From Carboxylicivirga linearis (GTDB lineage Bacteria; Bacteroidota; Bacteroidia; Bacteroidales; Marinilabiliaceae), in NCBI RefSeq assembly GCF_018271995.1, contig NZ_JAGUCO010000011.1:62001-126000 (forward strand): a DNA stretch of 64,000 nucleotides, written 5' to 3'. The position numbers and the translations under genes were made by a program. The notes under the pieces are model-generated. The model saw nothing but the letters and a program-made list of their open reading frames with translations. It had not been told where the DNA came from and ran no database searches. This document shows, one piece after another, positions 34,563 through 43,394 of the stretch (position 1 is its first letter; every line of letters starts with the position of its first letter).

Positions 34563-35354
34563 GTCAGCGCGAAGTACAAATTCGCACCAACACTATTAGC
34601 GCAGATTTGTAATCTGTGCTTTTTATTAATCTACTTACTATCACCATTAGCGCGGATTTGTAATCCGCTCTAATGGTGATACTTTATAAAGTATTTATTG
34701 TAAATTTAAACTATGAGCAGAAAATACAAATTCCACAATCCTGATGGTATTTATTTTATAACCTTTGCCGTACAAAATTGGGTAGATGTATTTACGCGCA
34801 ATTCTTATAAGAACATTCTGATTGACAACCTTACATATTGCCAAAAGAACAAAGGCCTTGAATTATTTGCTTGGTGTATAATGACTAATCACGTACACTT
34901 CATTGCCGGATCTAAGGAAGGCTTTCTACTACAAAACATATTACGCGATTATAAAAAATTCACCTCTAAAGCAGTAATATCTGCCATAAGAGAAAACATA
35001 CGAGAAAGCAGGAAAGAATGGCTACTGAAACATTTTATCACAGATAAAGGAATCCGATTCTGGCAAAATCATAATATGCCTATCGAACTCTGGAGTAATA
35101 AAGTAATCGATCAGAAATTAAACTATATCCATCAAAATCCGGTTAAAGCAGGTATAGTATTCAGGGCAGAAGATTATGTCTATAGCAGTGCTGTTGATTA
35201 CAGCGGAAGAAAAGGATTACTGGATATTATAGTTATAAAATAACATGGCGCGAATTACAAATTCGCACCAGCAACGGAAGGCACTATTAGCGCGGATTTG
35301 TAATCCGTGCTTTACTATTTTTACAACCGTCAGCGCGGATTTATAATCCGTGCT
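34563..35354 (+). mobile_element. REPtron: RAYT gene flanked by six REP palindromes
   Basis: Three REP-like palindromes lie on each side of the transposase gene. Upstream they are at 34563-34588, 34595-34620 and 34641-34679. Downstream they are at 35247-35269, 35286-35311 and 35331-35354. The main form is GCGCGGATTTGTAATCCGTG, preceded by TTAG or CAG. Two copies (first and fourth) have the GAA-N-TTC arm variant GCGCGAATTACAAATTCGC. The third copy sits inside a 39-base palindrome (TCACCATTAG...CTAATGGTGA). This is the standard layout in which a RAYT mobilises or maintains REP sequences. Confidence 0.85.
34713..35243 (+). CDS. REP-associated tyrosine transposase (RAYT, Y1_Tnp family)
   Basis: Single-strand-specific Y1 transposase relative of 176 residues. 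It begins MSRKYKFHNPDGIYFITFAV and has the HUH metal-binding motif in CIMTNHVHFIAGS (NHVHF). The probable catalytic Tyr is in the C-terminal helix of LQNILRDYKKFTSK, and the family signature KLNYIHQNPVKAGIV is present. The chain is full length, so it may be active. The REP palindromes on both sides are the expected substrate. RAYTs cut at REP guide-tetranucleotide plus hairpin sites. Here TTAG or CAG before the stem may be the guide. Confidence 0.9.
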   Translation: MSRKYKFHNPDGIYFITFAVQNWVDVFTRNSYKNILIDNLTYCQKNKGLELFAWCIMTNHVHFIAGSKEGFLLQNILRDYKKFTSKAVISAIRENIRESRKEWLLKHFITDKGIRFWQNHNMPIELWSNKVIDQKLNYIHQNPVKAGIVFRAEDYVYSSAVDYSGRKGLLDIIVIK

Positions 35355-35366
35355 TAATACTTTATT

Positions 35367-36698
35367 TTACTTAATCTTTTCCTGAAAATTAACTCCGTAT
35401 TCCTTCAGCTCTTTTAATACAGGCTCGTAAATCTCTTTGATTGTTGGAATATGAACACCCGTGAGTTTGATTTTACCTTCGAGATAAAGTCTTACTGCAA
35501 TAGCCAATGGCAAGCCCACTGTTTTGGCCATGGCTGTTCTGATATTATTTTGCCCTTCCACCACCAGCGACGAAGTCAGACAGGTATCTTTTTCTTCGCC
35601 ATCAACCCGATAAAGAAACTTATGCCACATCACCACCATATCTTTTTCATCAGGTTGAAGCACCCACTTCTCCGTCAATAATTTTTCGAGCACCTGCGCA
35701 GGCGTGGCCTTTTTTAATCCGATGGGTTTATCATTCAGTATCTCGAGCCAATCGAGCTTTTCAATAATATCCGAATCCTGATCGATGTGCATATAATGAT
35801 ACAACTTGGTATCAACCGAATCGGAAGGATGGTAATACAGAAATGAGTTGATGAAATCGCGATATGTCATTCCATCCTTCAGCATCATCTCGTAAGAATC
35901 GTCGGTAATGCCCAGTTGTACAAACACATTCCAGGCACGGCAAAATCCTGGTCGACGCAAAGTACCCCGATAAATAGTTGGTATTCCCTGCAGGTTGTAT
36001 CGTTCGATATACTTAAGCGAATCACGGTTAGCATAGCCTTCAAACTTACCATAGCCTTCAATCTCGATCAGCTCGGTACGACGAAAAAGCCGATTATAAG
36101 GAATGTATTTATATTTTCCTTCCTGAATAAATTTGGCAGTTCCTCCCTGCCCTGCTACCACCACATTGCGCGGATTCCACGAGAACTTATAGTGCCACGG
36201 ATTATTATCTGAATCTGGAGCTACCAGTCCGCCGGTAAACGATTCAAAAGCCTTCAAATCATACCCTTTATCCTTAATCCGGTCCAGTATTTGCATTGCC
36301 GACATATGATCAATACCTGGATCGAGCCCTGTCTCATTTAAAAAGAGTAAACCCTTTTCTTTTACTTCGGGCTCCAGCTTTTTAATCTCCTCCGACTCGT
36401 ACGAAGCTGTAAAAAGTGATTTTCCCTCGTCAACACACACTTTTGCCACCACTGAATGTAATCGGGCAGGCAATAACGAAACCACCACATTACTATTTCT
36501 CACCTCTTTCACCAAACGTGCAGCATCAAATAAATCGAGCCTGATAATATTGGTTTCACTGCTTACTTGGTCGTGAATATGGGAAATATCCTTATCAACT
36601 ACCGTTACTTGCCATTGATTATCCGTTGCATAAGTCTCGAGATAATTAATTAATGCAATAGCCGACCGTCCTGCTCCTATGATAAGTATGTGTTGCAT
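35367..36698 (-). CDS. Saccharopine dehydrogenase (glutamate-forming)-like protein
   Basis: Two-domain NAD(P) enzyme of 443 residues. It opens with the Rossmann motif ILIIGAGRSAIALINYLE and shows NETGLDPGIDHMSAMQILD and FTGGLVAPDSDNNPWHYKFSWNPRNVV, which are signatures of the glutamate-forming saccharopine reductase/dehydrogenase (fungal Lys9, C-terminal half of animal AASS). The reaction converts saccharopine to aminoadipate semialdehyde plus glutamate. Its gene follows the LKR-like gene (12 bases), so both halves of animal-type AASS are encoded side by side as separate genes. It is the last gene of the lysine cluster, ending 12 bases from the REP region. Confidence 0.87.
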   Translation of the reverse strand: MQHILIIGAGRSAIALINYLETYATDNQWQVTVVDKDISHIHDQVSSETNIIRLDLFDAARLVKEVRNSNVVVSLLPARLHSVVAKVCVDEGKSLFTASYESEEIKKLEPEVKEKGLLFLNETGLDPGIDHMSAMQILDRIKDKGYDLKAFESFTGGLVAPDSDNNPWHYKFSWNPRNVVVAGQGGTAKFIQEGKYKYIPYNRLFRRTELIEIEGYGKFEGYANRDSLKYIERYNLQGIPTIYRGTLRRPGFCRAWNVFVQLGITDDSYEMMLKDGMTYRDFINSFLYYHPSDSVDTKLYHYMHIDQDSDIIEKLDWLEILNDKPIGLKKATPAQVLEKLLTEKWVLQPDEKDMVVMWHKFLYRVDGEEKDTCLTSSLVVEGQNNIRTAMAKTVGLPLAIAVRLYLEGKIKLTGVHIPTIKEIYEPVLKELKEYGVNFQEKIK

Positions 36699-36710
36699 AA
36701 TTTAAATTTA

Positions 36711-37931
36711 TTAGGTGTGATGATGTTTCTGCTGCGCTGCAAAACCTTCCAGATACTTAAATCTCTCAGTCAAATCACCGTCTTCTGCAATTGTAGCACG
36801 TTCAATCACTCCTTCCCTGTCGCTCTTAATCACAAAATCAAGAATTCGATTCATTAAATGAGCTCCAAACTCCCGCGAGGCATCTTTGGGTAATTCGTTG
36901 GGAAGATTATCAACTGTCATCATTGTTACATTCCGCTCATCTGAAAAAACAGGTTCCTCAGTCATGGTAAACGGATTAAAGTCATAGATAGGATCACCGA
37001 TTCGGCAGGCTCGTATAGTCGACGGAATGGATCCTCCTATATCACAGGTTATATCTGCAATTACTTTAATTTTAAAATCATCTTGCTGCATATCCGTCAT
37101 TGTAAATAAAACAGGTGCCTGCGGATCCCAAAATGCTGCCGAAATCAGCATATCGGTATGCTTGCAAAAACGCTTAAAGTTGCCTTTATACTCTTTAGGG
37201 TGCTTAAAGAAATGGAATAGATCAAAATCGGCCATGCCTTTATGCAGATTGTATTCTGCAGGAGATAACTGCACATAACAAACCTCATTATATTGGTTAT
37301 TCAAATATTCATCCACAGATAATCTTCTGACGGCAAGCTCCTCCATCACTTCCAACACACCATTGGCCACACGTCCGTTGCCTGTAACCGCTATTTTGAT
37401 GGCAGGCAACTGCACACGTTTCAATTCTTTCATCATCTCAGCTTTATCAGCACATTCGTGAGCAGGTTTAAGATCATAGAAACCGTAGCGTTTACCATAG
37501 GTTAAAAAAGAATTGTAAGCACCCACCAATCCGGCAAACTTGCCAAAACCAATCAGGCGCATCCCTTTCTTATCAGTCAACAGCTCATAATCTATCAGCC
37601 TGATATGTTTTTCTAAAACAGCCTGCAGTAGCTTACGGTTATGTTCTTGCTTTTTAATGGTGTGCGAAAAAAACATGTACGATTTTCCTTCGATGAGAAG
37701 ATCCACAGGAACTTCCTTCACGCCCAAAAAGAAATCGCATGTGCTGATATCGTCTTTTACTGTCACACCCTGTCTGCGGTAATCCTCATCAGTGAAACAA
37801 CGTATCGGACTCGATTCCACTTCAATCTTCAGCTTCGGATACAAATTCAACAACGTCTTGCATTGTTGAGGAGTTAACGGCACCCTTTTATCGGGTGGTA
37901 TCTTTCCTTCTTTCAGAATTCCCAGTTTCAT
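36711..37931 (-). CDS. Lysine-ketoglutarate reductase / saccharopine dehydrogenase (lysine-forming)-like protein
   Basis: The 406-residue protein resembles the N-terminal LKR half of AASS and fungal Lys1, of the alanine dehydrogenase/PNT superfamily. Visible features are LGILKEGKIPPDKRVPLTPQQ at the N-terminus and GVKEVPVDLL. A nucleotide-binding IAVTGNGRVANGVLEVME follows, then DITCDIGGSIPSTIRACRIG near the C-terminus. The reaction joins lysine and 2-oxoglutarate with NAD(P)H to give saccharopine. It is the entry enzyme of the proposed catabolic cluster, with the saccharopine-cleaving enzyme right after it and the semialdehyde dehydrogenase before it. Direction (degradation, not synthesis) is inferred from the ALDH7 partner. 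Confidence 0.85.
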   Translation of the reverse strand: MKLGILKEGKIPPDKRVPLTPQQCKTLLNLYPKLKIEVESSPIRCFTDEDYRRQGVTVKDDISTCDFFLGVKEVPVDLLIEGKSYMFFSHTIKKQEHNRKLLQAVLEKHIRLIDYELLTDKKGMRLIGFGKFAGLVGAYNSFLTYGKRYGFYDLKPAHECADKAEMMKELKRVQLPAIKIAVTGNGRVANGVLEVMEELAVRRLSVDEYLNNQYNEVCYVQLSPAEYNLHKGMADFDLFHFFKHPKEYKGNFKRFCKHTDMLISAAFWDPQAPVLFTMTDMQQDDFKIKVIADITCDIGGSIPSTIRACRIGDPIYDFNPFTMTEEPVFSDERNVTMMTVDNLPNELPKDASREFGAHLMNRILDFVIKSDREGVIERATIAEDGDLTERFKYLEGFAAQQKHHHT

Positions 37932-38099
37932 GATGTGTGTTTTTAATGTTGTTTTTTACATAGTCCGGAGCAATCAGTCCGTAGTCCGTACTATATTCGG
38001 ACTACGAACTCTGGACTTCGAACTTTTAGTCTCTTCTGCTGAAGATTCTTTTTCGGACTTCGAGCTCTGGACTTCGGCCCCTTCTGTCTTCTATCATCT
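37932..38099. repeat. Spacer built from degenerate AGTCCGAAGTCC-type repeats
   Basis: The 168-base gap within the lysine cluster contains several near copies of CGGACTACGAACTCTGGACTTCG and CGGACTTCGAGCTCTGGACTTCG, plus GTCCGTAGTCCG. They include inverted arms. It seems to be non-coding repeat material. Its function is unknown. Confidence 0.6.
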
Positions 38100-39638
38100 T
38101 CAAATCTTAAACTCAATTCCCTGCGCCAAGGGCAGGTCGGTGCTGTAATTAATGGTATTGGTCTGACGACGCATATATGCTTTCCATGCATCAGACCCTG
38201 ATTCGCGACCGCCACCTGTATCTTTCTCACCACCAAAGGCACCGCCAATCTCGGCTCCCGATGTACCTATATTCACATTAGCTATACCACAATCCGATCC
38301 TTCGTGCGATAGGAAGCGTTCTGTTTCCAGCATATTTCTTGAGAAAATAGCTGATGACAAGCCCTGAGGCACATCGTTATGAATAGCTATTGCCTCATCC
38401 ATATCTTTATATTTCAACAAATACAGAAGCGGAGCAAAAGTCTCTTCCTGAACAATCTGATAATGATTTTGCACCTCGGCAATGCAAGGAACCACGTAAC
38501 ATCCCGATTCATATCCCTTGCCACTCAACACTTCGCCTCCATAAAGGATGGCTCCTCCTTCGGCTTTTACTTTTCCGATAGCATCCTGATAAGTCTTAAC
38601 GGCTCCCTTATCAATCATTGGTCCTACCAACGTACTAGAATCAAGCGAATGACCAATGCTGATGCTTTTATACACATTAACCAGCTTCTCTTTCATTGAT
38701 TCATAAACCGATTCGTGAATGATGATTCGGCGTGTTGATGTGCAACGCTGACCGCAGGTACCAACGGCTCCGAAAACAATGGCTCTTAAAGCCATCTCCT
38801 GATCAGCTTCGGGAGTAACAATGATGGCATTATTTCCGCCCAACTCAAGGATGTATTTGCCCAATCGTTCGCCCACCAAACGTCCCACTTTTTTACCGAT
38901 GCGTGTTGATCCTGTGAACGAAATCAGTGGTATATTTCTGTCGCTGAATAATTCATCACCCAGGTATTTCGAACCCGTTGCCACCAGGTTCATCACGCCT
39001 TCCTGAATATTATTTTCTTTCAACACCTTCTGTACAATCTTATGAACCGCTATGGCGCATAACATTACTTTAGATGATGGTTTCCATACCACCACATCAC
39101 CGCAAACCAAAGCGATCATTGCATTCCAGGCCCAAACCGCCACAGGGAAGTTAAATGCCGAAACCACTCCCACTATTCCCATAGGATGATACTGATCGTA
39201 CATGCGGTGTTTAGCCCTCTCTGAGTGCATGGTAAATCCATATAACTGACGCGATTGTCCAACAGCAAAGTCACAGATATCAATCATCTCCTGTACTTCA
39301 CCCAGACCTTCCTGATAGATTTTTCCCATTTCGTACGAAACGAGTTTACCCAAAGCCTCTTTATGCTTTCTGAGTTCCAGCCCTATTTGACGAACCAACT
39401 CACCCCGAACAGGAGCAGGAACCATACGCCAGTCGTTAAAAGCAGTTTTTGCCTTCAGTATCACCTGGTCGTATTCTTCTTTGGTTGCCTGTTTAATACC
39501 TGCTATAGCTTCTCCGTCAGTCGGTGAATAACTGGTAATTAAATCCCCGCTGGTATCGGTCCATTCAGTACCCGTGCATATACCGTTGTTTATTTTATCT
39601 ATTCCTAGTTCCTTTAGTGCTTCTTTAATTCCGTACAT
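38100..39638 (-). CDS. ALDH7-family (antiquitin-like) aminoadipate-semialdehyde dehydrogenase
   Basis: NAD+-dependent aldehyde dehydrogenase of 512 residues. The catalytic Cys299 lies in AVGTCGQRCTSTRR and the general base Glu265 in ILELGGNNAIIV; SFTGSTRIGKKVG forms the NAD site. The GQRCTSTRR context and the C-terminal GGEKDTGGGRESGSD motif point to ALDH7A1/antiquitin, which oxidises L-aminoadipate semialdehyde (in equilibrium with piperideine-6-carboxylate) to aminoadipate. It lies between the aconitase-family and LKR-like genes, so it should complete lysine to aminoadipate. Family assignment is strong, substrate likely. Confidence 0.9.
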   Translation of the reverse strand: MYGIKEALKELGIDKINNGICTGTEWTDTSGDLITSYSPTDGEAIAGIKQATKEEYDQVILKAKTAFNDWRMVPAPVRGELVRQIGLELRKHKEALGKLVSYEMGKIYQEGLGEVQEMIDICDFAVGQSRQLYGFTMHSERAKHRMYDQYHPMGIVGVVSAFNFPVAVWAWNAMIALVCGDVVVWKPSSKVMLCAIAVHKIVQKVLKENNIQEGVMNLVATGSKYLGDELFSDRNIPLISFTGSTRIGKKVGRLVGERLGKYILELGGNNAIIVTPEADQEMALRAIVFGAVGTCGQRCTSTRRIIIHESVYESMKEKLVNVYKSISIGHSLDSSTLVGPMIDKGAVKTYQDAIGKVKAEGGAILYGGEVLSGKGYESGCYVVPCIAEVQNHYQIVQEETFAPLLYLLKYKDMDEAIAIHNDVPQGLSSAIFSRNMLETERFLSHEGSDCGIANVNIGTSGAEIGGAFGGEKDTGGGRESGSDAWKAYMRRQTNTINYSTDLPLAQGIEFKI

Positions 39639-39649
39639 CTTTCTATGTT

Positions 39650-41443
39650 TTATATTTTTTGATTTTTAATATCTATTTCACTTAAAGTCTTTACCAAACC
39701 TCCTTTGTTTAGTATTTCCATCAGTTTATCAGGTAACGGTGTAAATACAAATTCATTATTACCTACCATCACTTTGCCTTCTTTGAAATTTACATTTACC
39801 ACATCCCCTTTTTGATAAGCCTCTACTGCTTCAGGCAATACAATAATGGGTAAGCCCTGATTAACAGCTGAGCGGAAGAAGATACGCGACACCGACTTCA
39901 CCAGAATGGCTTTTACGCCCACATATCTCAAACCAACTGAAGGATGCTCGCGCGAGCTGCCACAACCGAAGTTGGCTCCGCACACCATAATATCGCCTTC
40001 GTGAACAGATGCAGCAAATGACTGATCAAAGTCCCTGAACAGATAAGGAGCAATCTTGTCTGGCTCCGAACTGTTTATCTCATAAGTGAGGCTGCCAGCA
40101 AACATTTGGTCAGTATTCAGGTTATCAGCATCCTGATAAGCCCACACACCATTGATTCTCCGCTGATCACCCTTTTTTATTTCTACTGTAGGAGTTTTCT
40201 TTTTCTCGTATGAGAATTTATGATTCTTCTTGCTCATGGGTGATAAAATTCGCCCGTGAATGGCCGATAACGCAACTGTTGCAGGTGATGCCAGATAGAT
40301 CGAAGCATTCTTGTTTCCCATTCGTCCCAGGAAGTTTCGGTTTGCCGTGCTGATGACGGTAACATCATCGGCTGGAATGCCCTGTCCGGTTCCCAGACAC
40401 GGTCCGCACGACGCCGCCAAAACACTTGCTCCAGCTTCCATAAAAATATCAATCAGCCCTTCTTTATTGGCTTGTCGGTATATTTCTTTCGAAGCAGGCG
40501 TAATCAATAACTGAAAACCATCAGGCACAATTTGTCCTTTCAGAATAGCGGCTGCTTCTCGTAAATCCTCAATACGACCGTTGGTGCATGTTCCGATCAA
40601 TGCCTGTTGAACCTCAGTACCTGCTACCTCATCCACACTTTTTATATTATCCACATGATGAGGGCAAGCCACAACAGGAAACAATTCATCCAGTTGAAGA
40701 GTAATTTCTCTGGCATAGATGGCGTCTTTATCTGCCCAAACTCCTTCGCATTCTTCATTCAGATGCTTTGCCAATACCTCATCATAAGGAAAAACAGCAT
40801 TCTTGGCACCCATCTCCGATGCCAGATTAGCAATGGTCATTCTGTCGGCAATACTCAGGTTTTTAACTCCGTCGCCATGATATTCAACCGACATATAATC
40901 AGCCCCTGCTGCACCTATCATACCAATAATATATAGAGCCACATCTTTGGCAAAAACACCTTGTGGAAGCATACCATTTAGGGTGATTTTTAACGTTTCA
41001 GGCACTCTGAACCAGGTCTCTCCCTGCTTCCACAAACCAGCAGCTTCTGTCCGATCGATTCCTGCGGCAAAAGCATTGAAAGCACCAGCCGTACAGGTAT
41101 GACTATCGCTTCCTACAATACACATCCCCGGTTTGGCATACTCCGCCATCACCTGATGACAAATACCATTTCCCACATCGTGGAAACACTTTACCCGTTG
41201 TTTATAAGCAAAAGTTCGGATCTGCTGATAATCGTTTGCCAGCTTGGCATTGGTTGGGGGCGCATTATGATCGAGAACCACCATCAACTGATTACGATCC
41301 TTCAAGGCTGAACCTCCCATCTTACGAAAGATCTTTTCGATGGCAGCCGTATTATCGTGAGACAACACAATATCAGGCTTCTTAAAAACGATAGCCCCTT
41401 GTGGTGCATCAAATATCTTTTCAACAAACGTTTTTCCTGACAT
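39650..41443 (-). CDS. Aconitase-superfamily hydro-lyase, large and small domains fused (homoaconitase-like candidate 1)
   Basis: The 597-residue protein is LeuC-like with Fe-S ligands in GTCTNGR and SCGPCLGTG, the DSHTCTAGAF motif, and a C-terminal LeuD-like swivelling domain with FGCGSSREHPSVGL. The fused order large-small resembles bacterial LeuCD-type or archaeal homoaconitase chains more than the classical four-domain aconitase of about 900 residues. In the small domain the substrate-loop motif DADNLNTDQMFAGSLTY does not match the YLxx loops I remember for IPM isomerase or homoaconitase. It is likely one of two isomerases that process C6/C7 tricarboxylates in this cluster. Confidence 0.85.
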   Translation of the reverse strand: MSGKTFVEKIFDAPQGAIVFKKPDIVLSHDNTAAIEKIFRKMGGSALKDRNQLMVVLDHNAPPTNAKLANDYQQIRTFAYKQRVKCFHDVGNGICHQVMAEYAKPGMCIVGSDSHTCTAGAFNAFAAGIDRTEAAGLWKQGETWFRVPETLKITLNGMLPQGVFAKDVALYIIGMIGAAGADYMSVEYHGDGVKNLSIADRMTIANLASEMGAKNAVFPYDEVLAKHLNEECEGVWADKDAIYAREITLQLDELFPVVACPHHVDNIKSVDEVAGTEVQQALIGTCTNGRIEDLREAAAILKGQIVPDGFQLLITPASKEIYRQANKEGLIDIFMEAGASVLAASCGPCLGTGQGIPADDVTVISTANRNFLGRMGNKNASIYLASPATVALSAIHGRILSPMSKKNHKFSYEKKKTPTVEIKKGDQRRINGVWAYQDADNLNTDQMFAGSLTYEINSSEPDKIAPYLFRDFDQSFAASVHEGDIMVCGANFGCGSSREHPSVGLRYVGVKAILVKSVSRIFFRSAVNQGLPIIVLPEAVEAYQKGDVVNVNFKEGKVMVGNNEFVFTPLPDKLMEILNKGGLVKTLSEIDIKNQKI

Positions 41444-41498
41444 ACCTTTAAGCTTATGGCTTATAGCTAATAGCTTTCAGCTGATTATTAATATATTT

Positions 41499-43310
41499 CT
41501 ATCTGCTTATTGCCAGCAGATCTCCTTTCTGATAAATCTTCATCTGCACTTCCGAGAAAGGATGAATCATCAAATTCTTGTTATTTCTCAGATTGGTTAT
41601 CCTTCCTTTTTGCAAATCAATTCTGATCGTGTCCCTGTTTTCCAGATCCAGTTCTGACAGATCATTATAAGTTAAAATGGGAAAGCCGGCATTTATGGCG
41701 TTTCGCTCGTAGATGGCTCCGAATGACTTTGCCAGAATACATAAATTACCCAGCGACTTAAAGCAATCAACCGCCTGTTGACGTGAGCTTCCCGCACCAA
41801 AATTCTTTCCCGTAATAACGATGTCACCATGTTCTGATTTACTTGCATAATCTTCCCAACCTTTCAGGTTATCAAAAGTGTATTGACCCATCTGACTGAT
41901 ATCGGTTATAGCCAGATAACGATTATGGAAAATCATATCAGTATCGATATTGTCTTCATCAACCAGCCAAACCTTACCTTCCAGCACCATAGGTTTTTCT
42001 TCTTCTTTCTCCTCCCTTACCTTGATTTGATATTTTAATTCTGATGATGGCTTAAAAACACTGGGATCAGCTGGCAATGCTTCAGGCGTTGTTATATGAC
42101 CTGCAACAGCCGAGGCCGCAGCAACAGCTGGCGATGACAGATACACTTCACCCTTTCCTTGTTTACCTTCAAAATTGCGATTACCAGTGCTGACTGTTTT
42201 TTCGCCCGGTCCGTTTTGCCCTATCTGCCCGCTGGCGCAGCCTGCACAGCCTGCATTTCCTAATAAAGCACCTGATTCTTTGAAAATCTTGATCAAACCT
42301 TCTTCCATACAGGCATTCCAAATCTCGTCGGTGGATGGCACAATCTTCAGCACAATGCCAGGAGCCACTTTTTTACCATTCAAGATTCTAGCCACTGTGC
42401 GCATGTCCTCCATTCGTCCATTGGTACAACTTCCGATAAAAACCGAGTCTATCTTGGTGCCCTGAACTTCTGTAACAGGAACCACATCATGAGGCTTACC
42501 GGGCAAAGCTATTGCCTGATAGAATTCAGATACATCTATTTTTTCAATTAGTTTGTATTCTGCATCTTCATCAGCAAAAACAGGACTTACAGGTCTACTG
42601 CATCGTTCTTTTGTATATTCAATCACCTTATCCGATGGAGAAAAGAAAATGGCAATTGCTCCCATTTCTGTTGCCATGGATGAGATAGTCACTCTCTCAT
42701 CCAAAGTGAGTTGATCAGCCACTTTTCCAACCAACTCAACAGACAAACCGAGTAACGAATTAGCTCCAAAATGATGAAGCAGATTCAGAACGATATCCTT
42801 TGCTGAGATATTGGAAGGTCTTCTGCCTGTCAATTCAATTTTAGCTGATTCGGGAACCTTAAACCAAACAGCTCCCCTCGCCCATGCGGCAGCAATATCC
42901 CTATCGCCCATGCCCTGACCAAAGGCGCCGATTGCCCCCAGAATATTTGCATGCGAATCGGTTGACACAACAGTGGAACCTGGCGTGGCCATACCTTTAT
43001 CAATTGCCAGGTGTGTTCCAATACCACTGTTAATGTCATAAACACCCACCCTTTCCTCGCGCGCATACTGACGACACAACTGTTGATTGGCAGCATATTT
43101 CTGATCTGAACCTGTTGGATTACAATCAAAAGTGAAAAATGTCTTTTTCGGATCAGCCAGACGCAGTCCGTTATCCTGAAGATTCTTAACCACATTTGCT
43201 CCTCCAAAATCTCGTGCCAGACGAACATCAATATCAATATCAACAATGTCTCCAGGTTTAACCGAAGTCAAGTTGGCATGATTGGCTAATATTTTTTCTA
43301 TGAGAGTCAT
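41499..43310 (-). CDS. Aconitase-superfamily hydro-lyase, large and small domains fused (homoaconitase-like candidate 2)
   Basis: Second fused LeuC/LeuD-like protein, 603 residues. Fe-S ligands lie in GSCTNGR and GCAGCASGQ. VSTDSHANILGAIGAFGQG and NAGFPILTYND are typical of the fold. The small domain reads DNIDTDMIFHNRYLAI and FGAGSSRQQAVDC, so the residue pattern around the active site differs from its neighbour (SSRQQ against SSREH). The two are not recent duplicates: they differ at many conserved positions. Needing two specialised aconitases fits the known split of homocitrate to homoaconitate to homoisocitrate between two enzymes in fungi. Confidence 0.85.
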   Translation of the reverse strand: MTLIEKILANHANLTSVKPGDIVDIDIDVRLARDFGGANVVKNLQDNGLRLADPKKTFFTFDCNPTGSDQKYAANQQLCRQYAREERVGVYDINSGIGTHLAIDKGMATPGSTVVSTDSHANILGAIGAFGQGMGDRDIAAAWARGAVWFKVPESAKIELTGRRPSNISAKDIVLNLLHHFGANSLLGLSVELVGKVADQLTLDERVTISSMATEMGAIAIFFSPSDKVIEYTKERCSRPVSPVFADEDAEYKLIEKIDVSEFYQAIALPGKPHDVVPVTEVQGTKIDSVFIGSCTNGRMEDMRTVARILNGKKVAPGIVLKIVPSTDEIWNACMEEGLIKIFKESGALLGNAGCAGCASGQIGQNGPGEKTVSTGNRNFEGKQGKGEVYLSSPAVAAASAVAGHITTPEALPADPSVFKPSSELKYQIKVREEKEEEKPMVLEGKVWLVDEDNIDTDMIFHNRYLAITDISQMGQYTFDNLKGWEDYASKSEHGDIVITGKNFGAGSSRQQAVDCFKSLGNLCILAKSFGAIYERNAINAGFPILTYNDLSELDLENRDTIRIDLQKGRITNLRNNKNLMIHPFSEVQMKIYQKGDLLAISR

Positions 43311-43394
43311 TTGAAATGGTTAATTATTAGTTGGTAATTGTAAATTCATTCACATCCTTCATTAATAATTGATAATTTATCATTAACAATTAGC

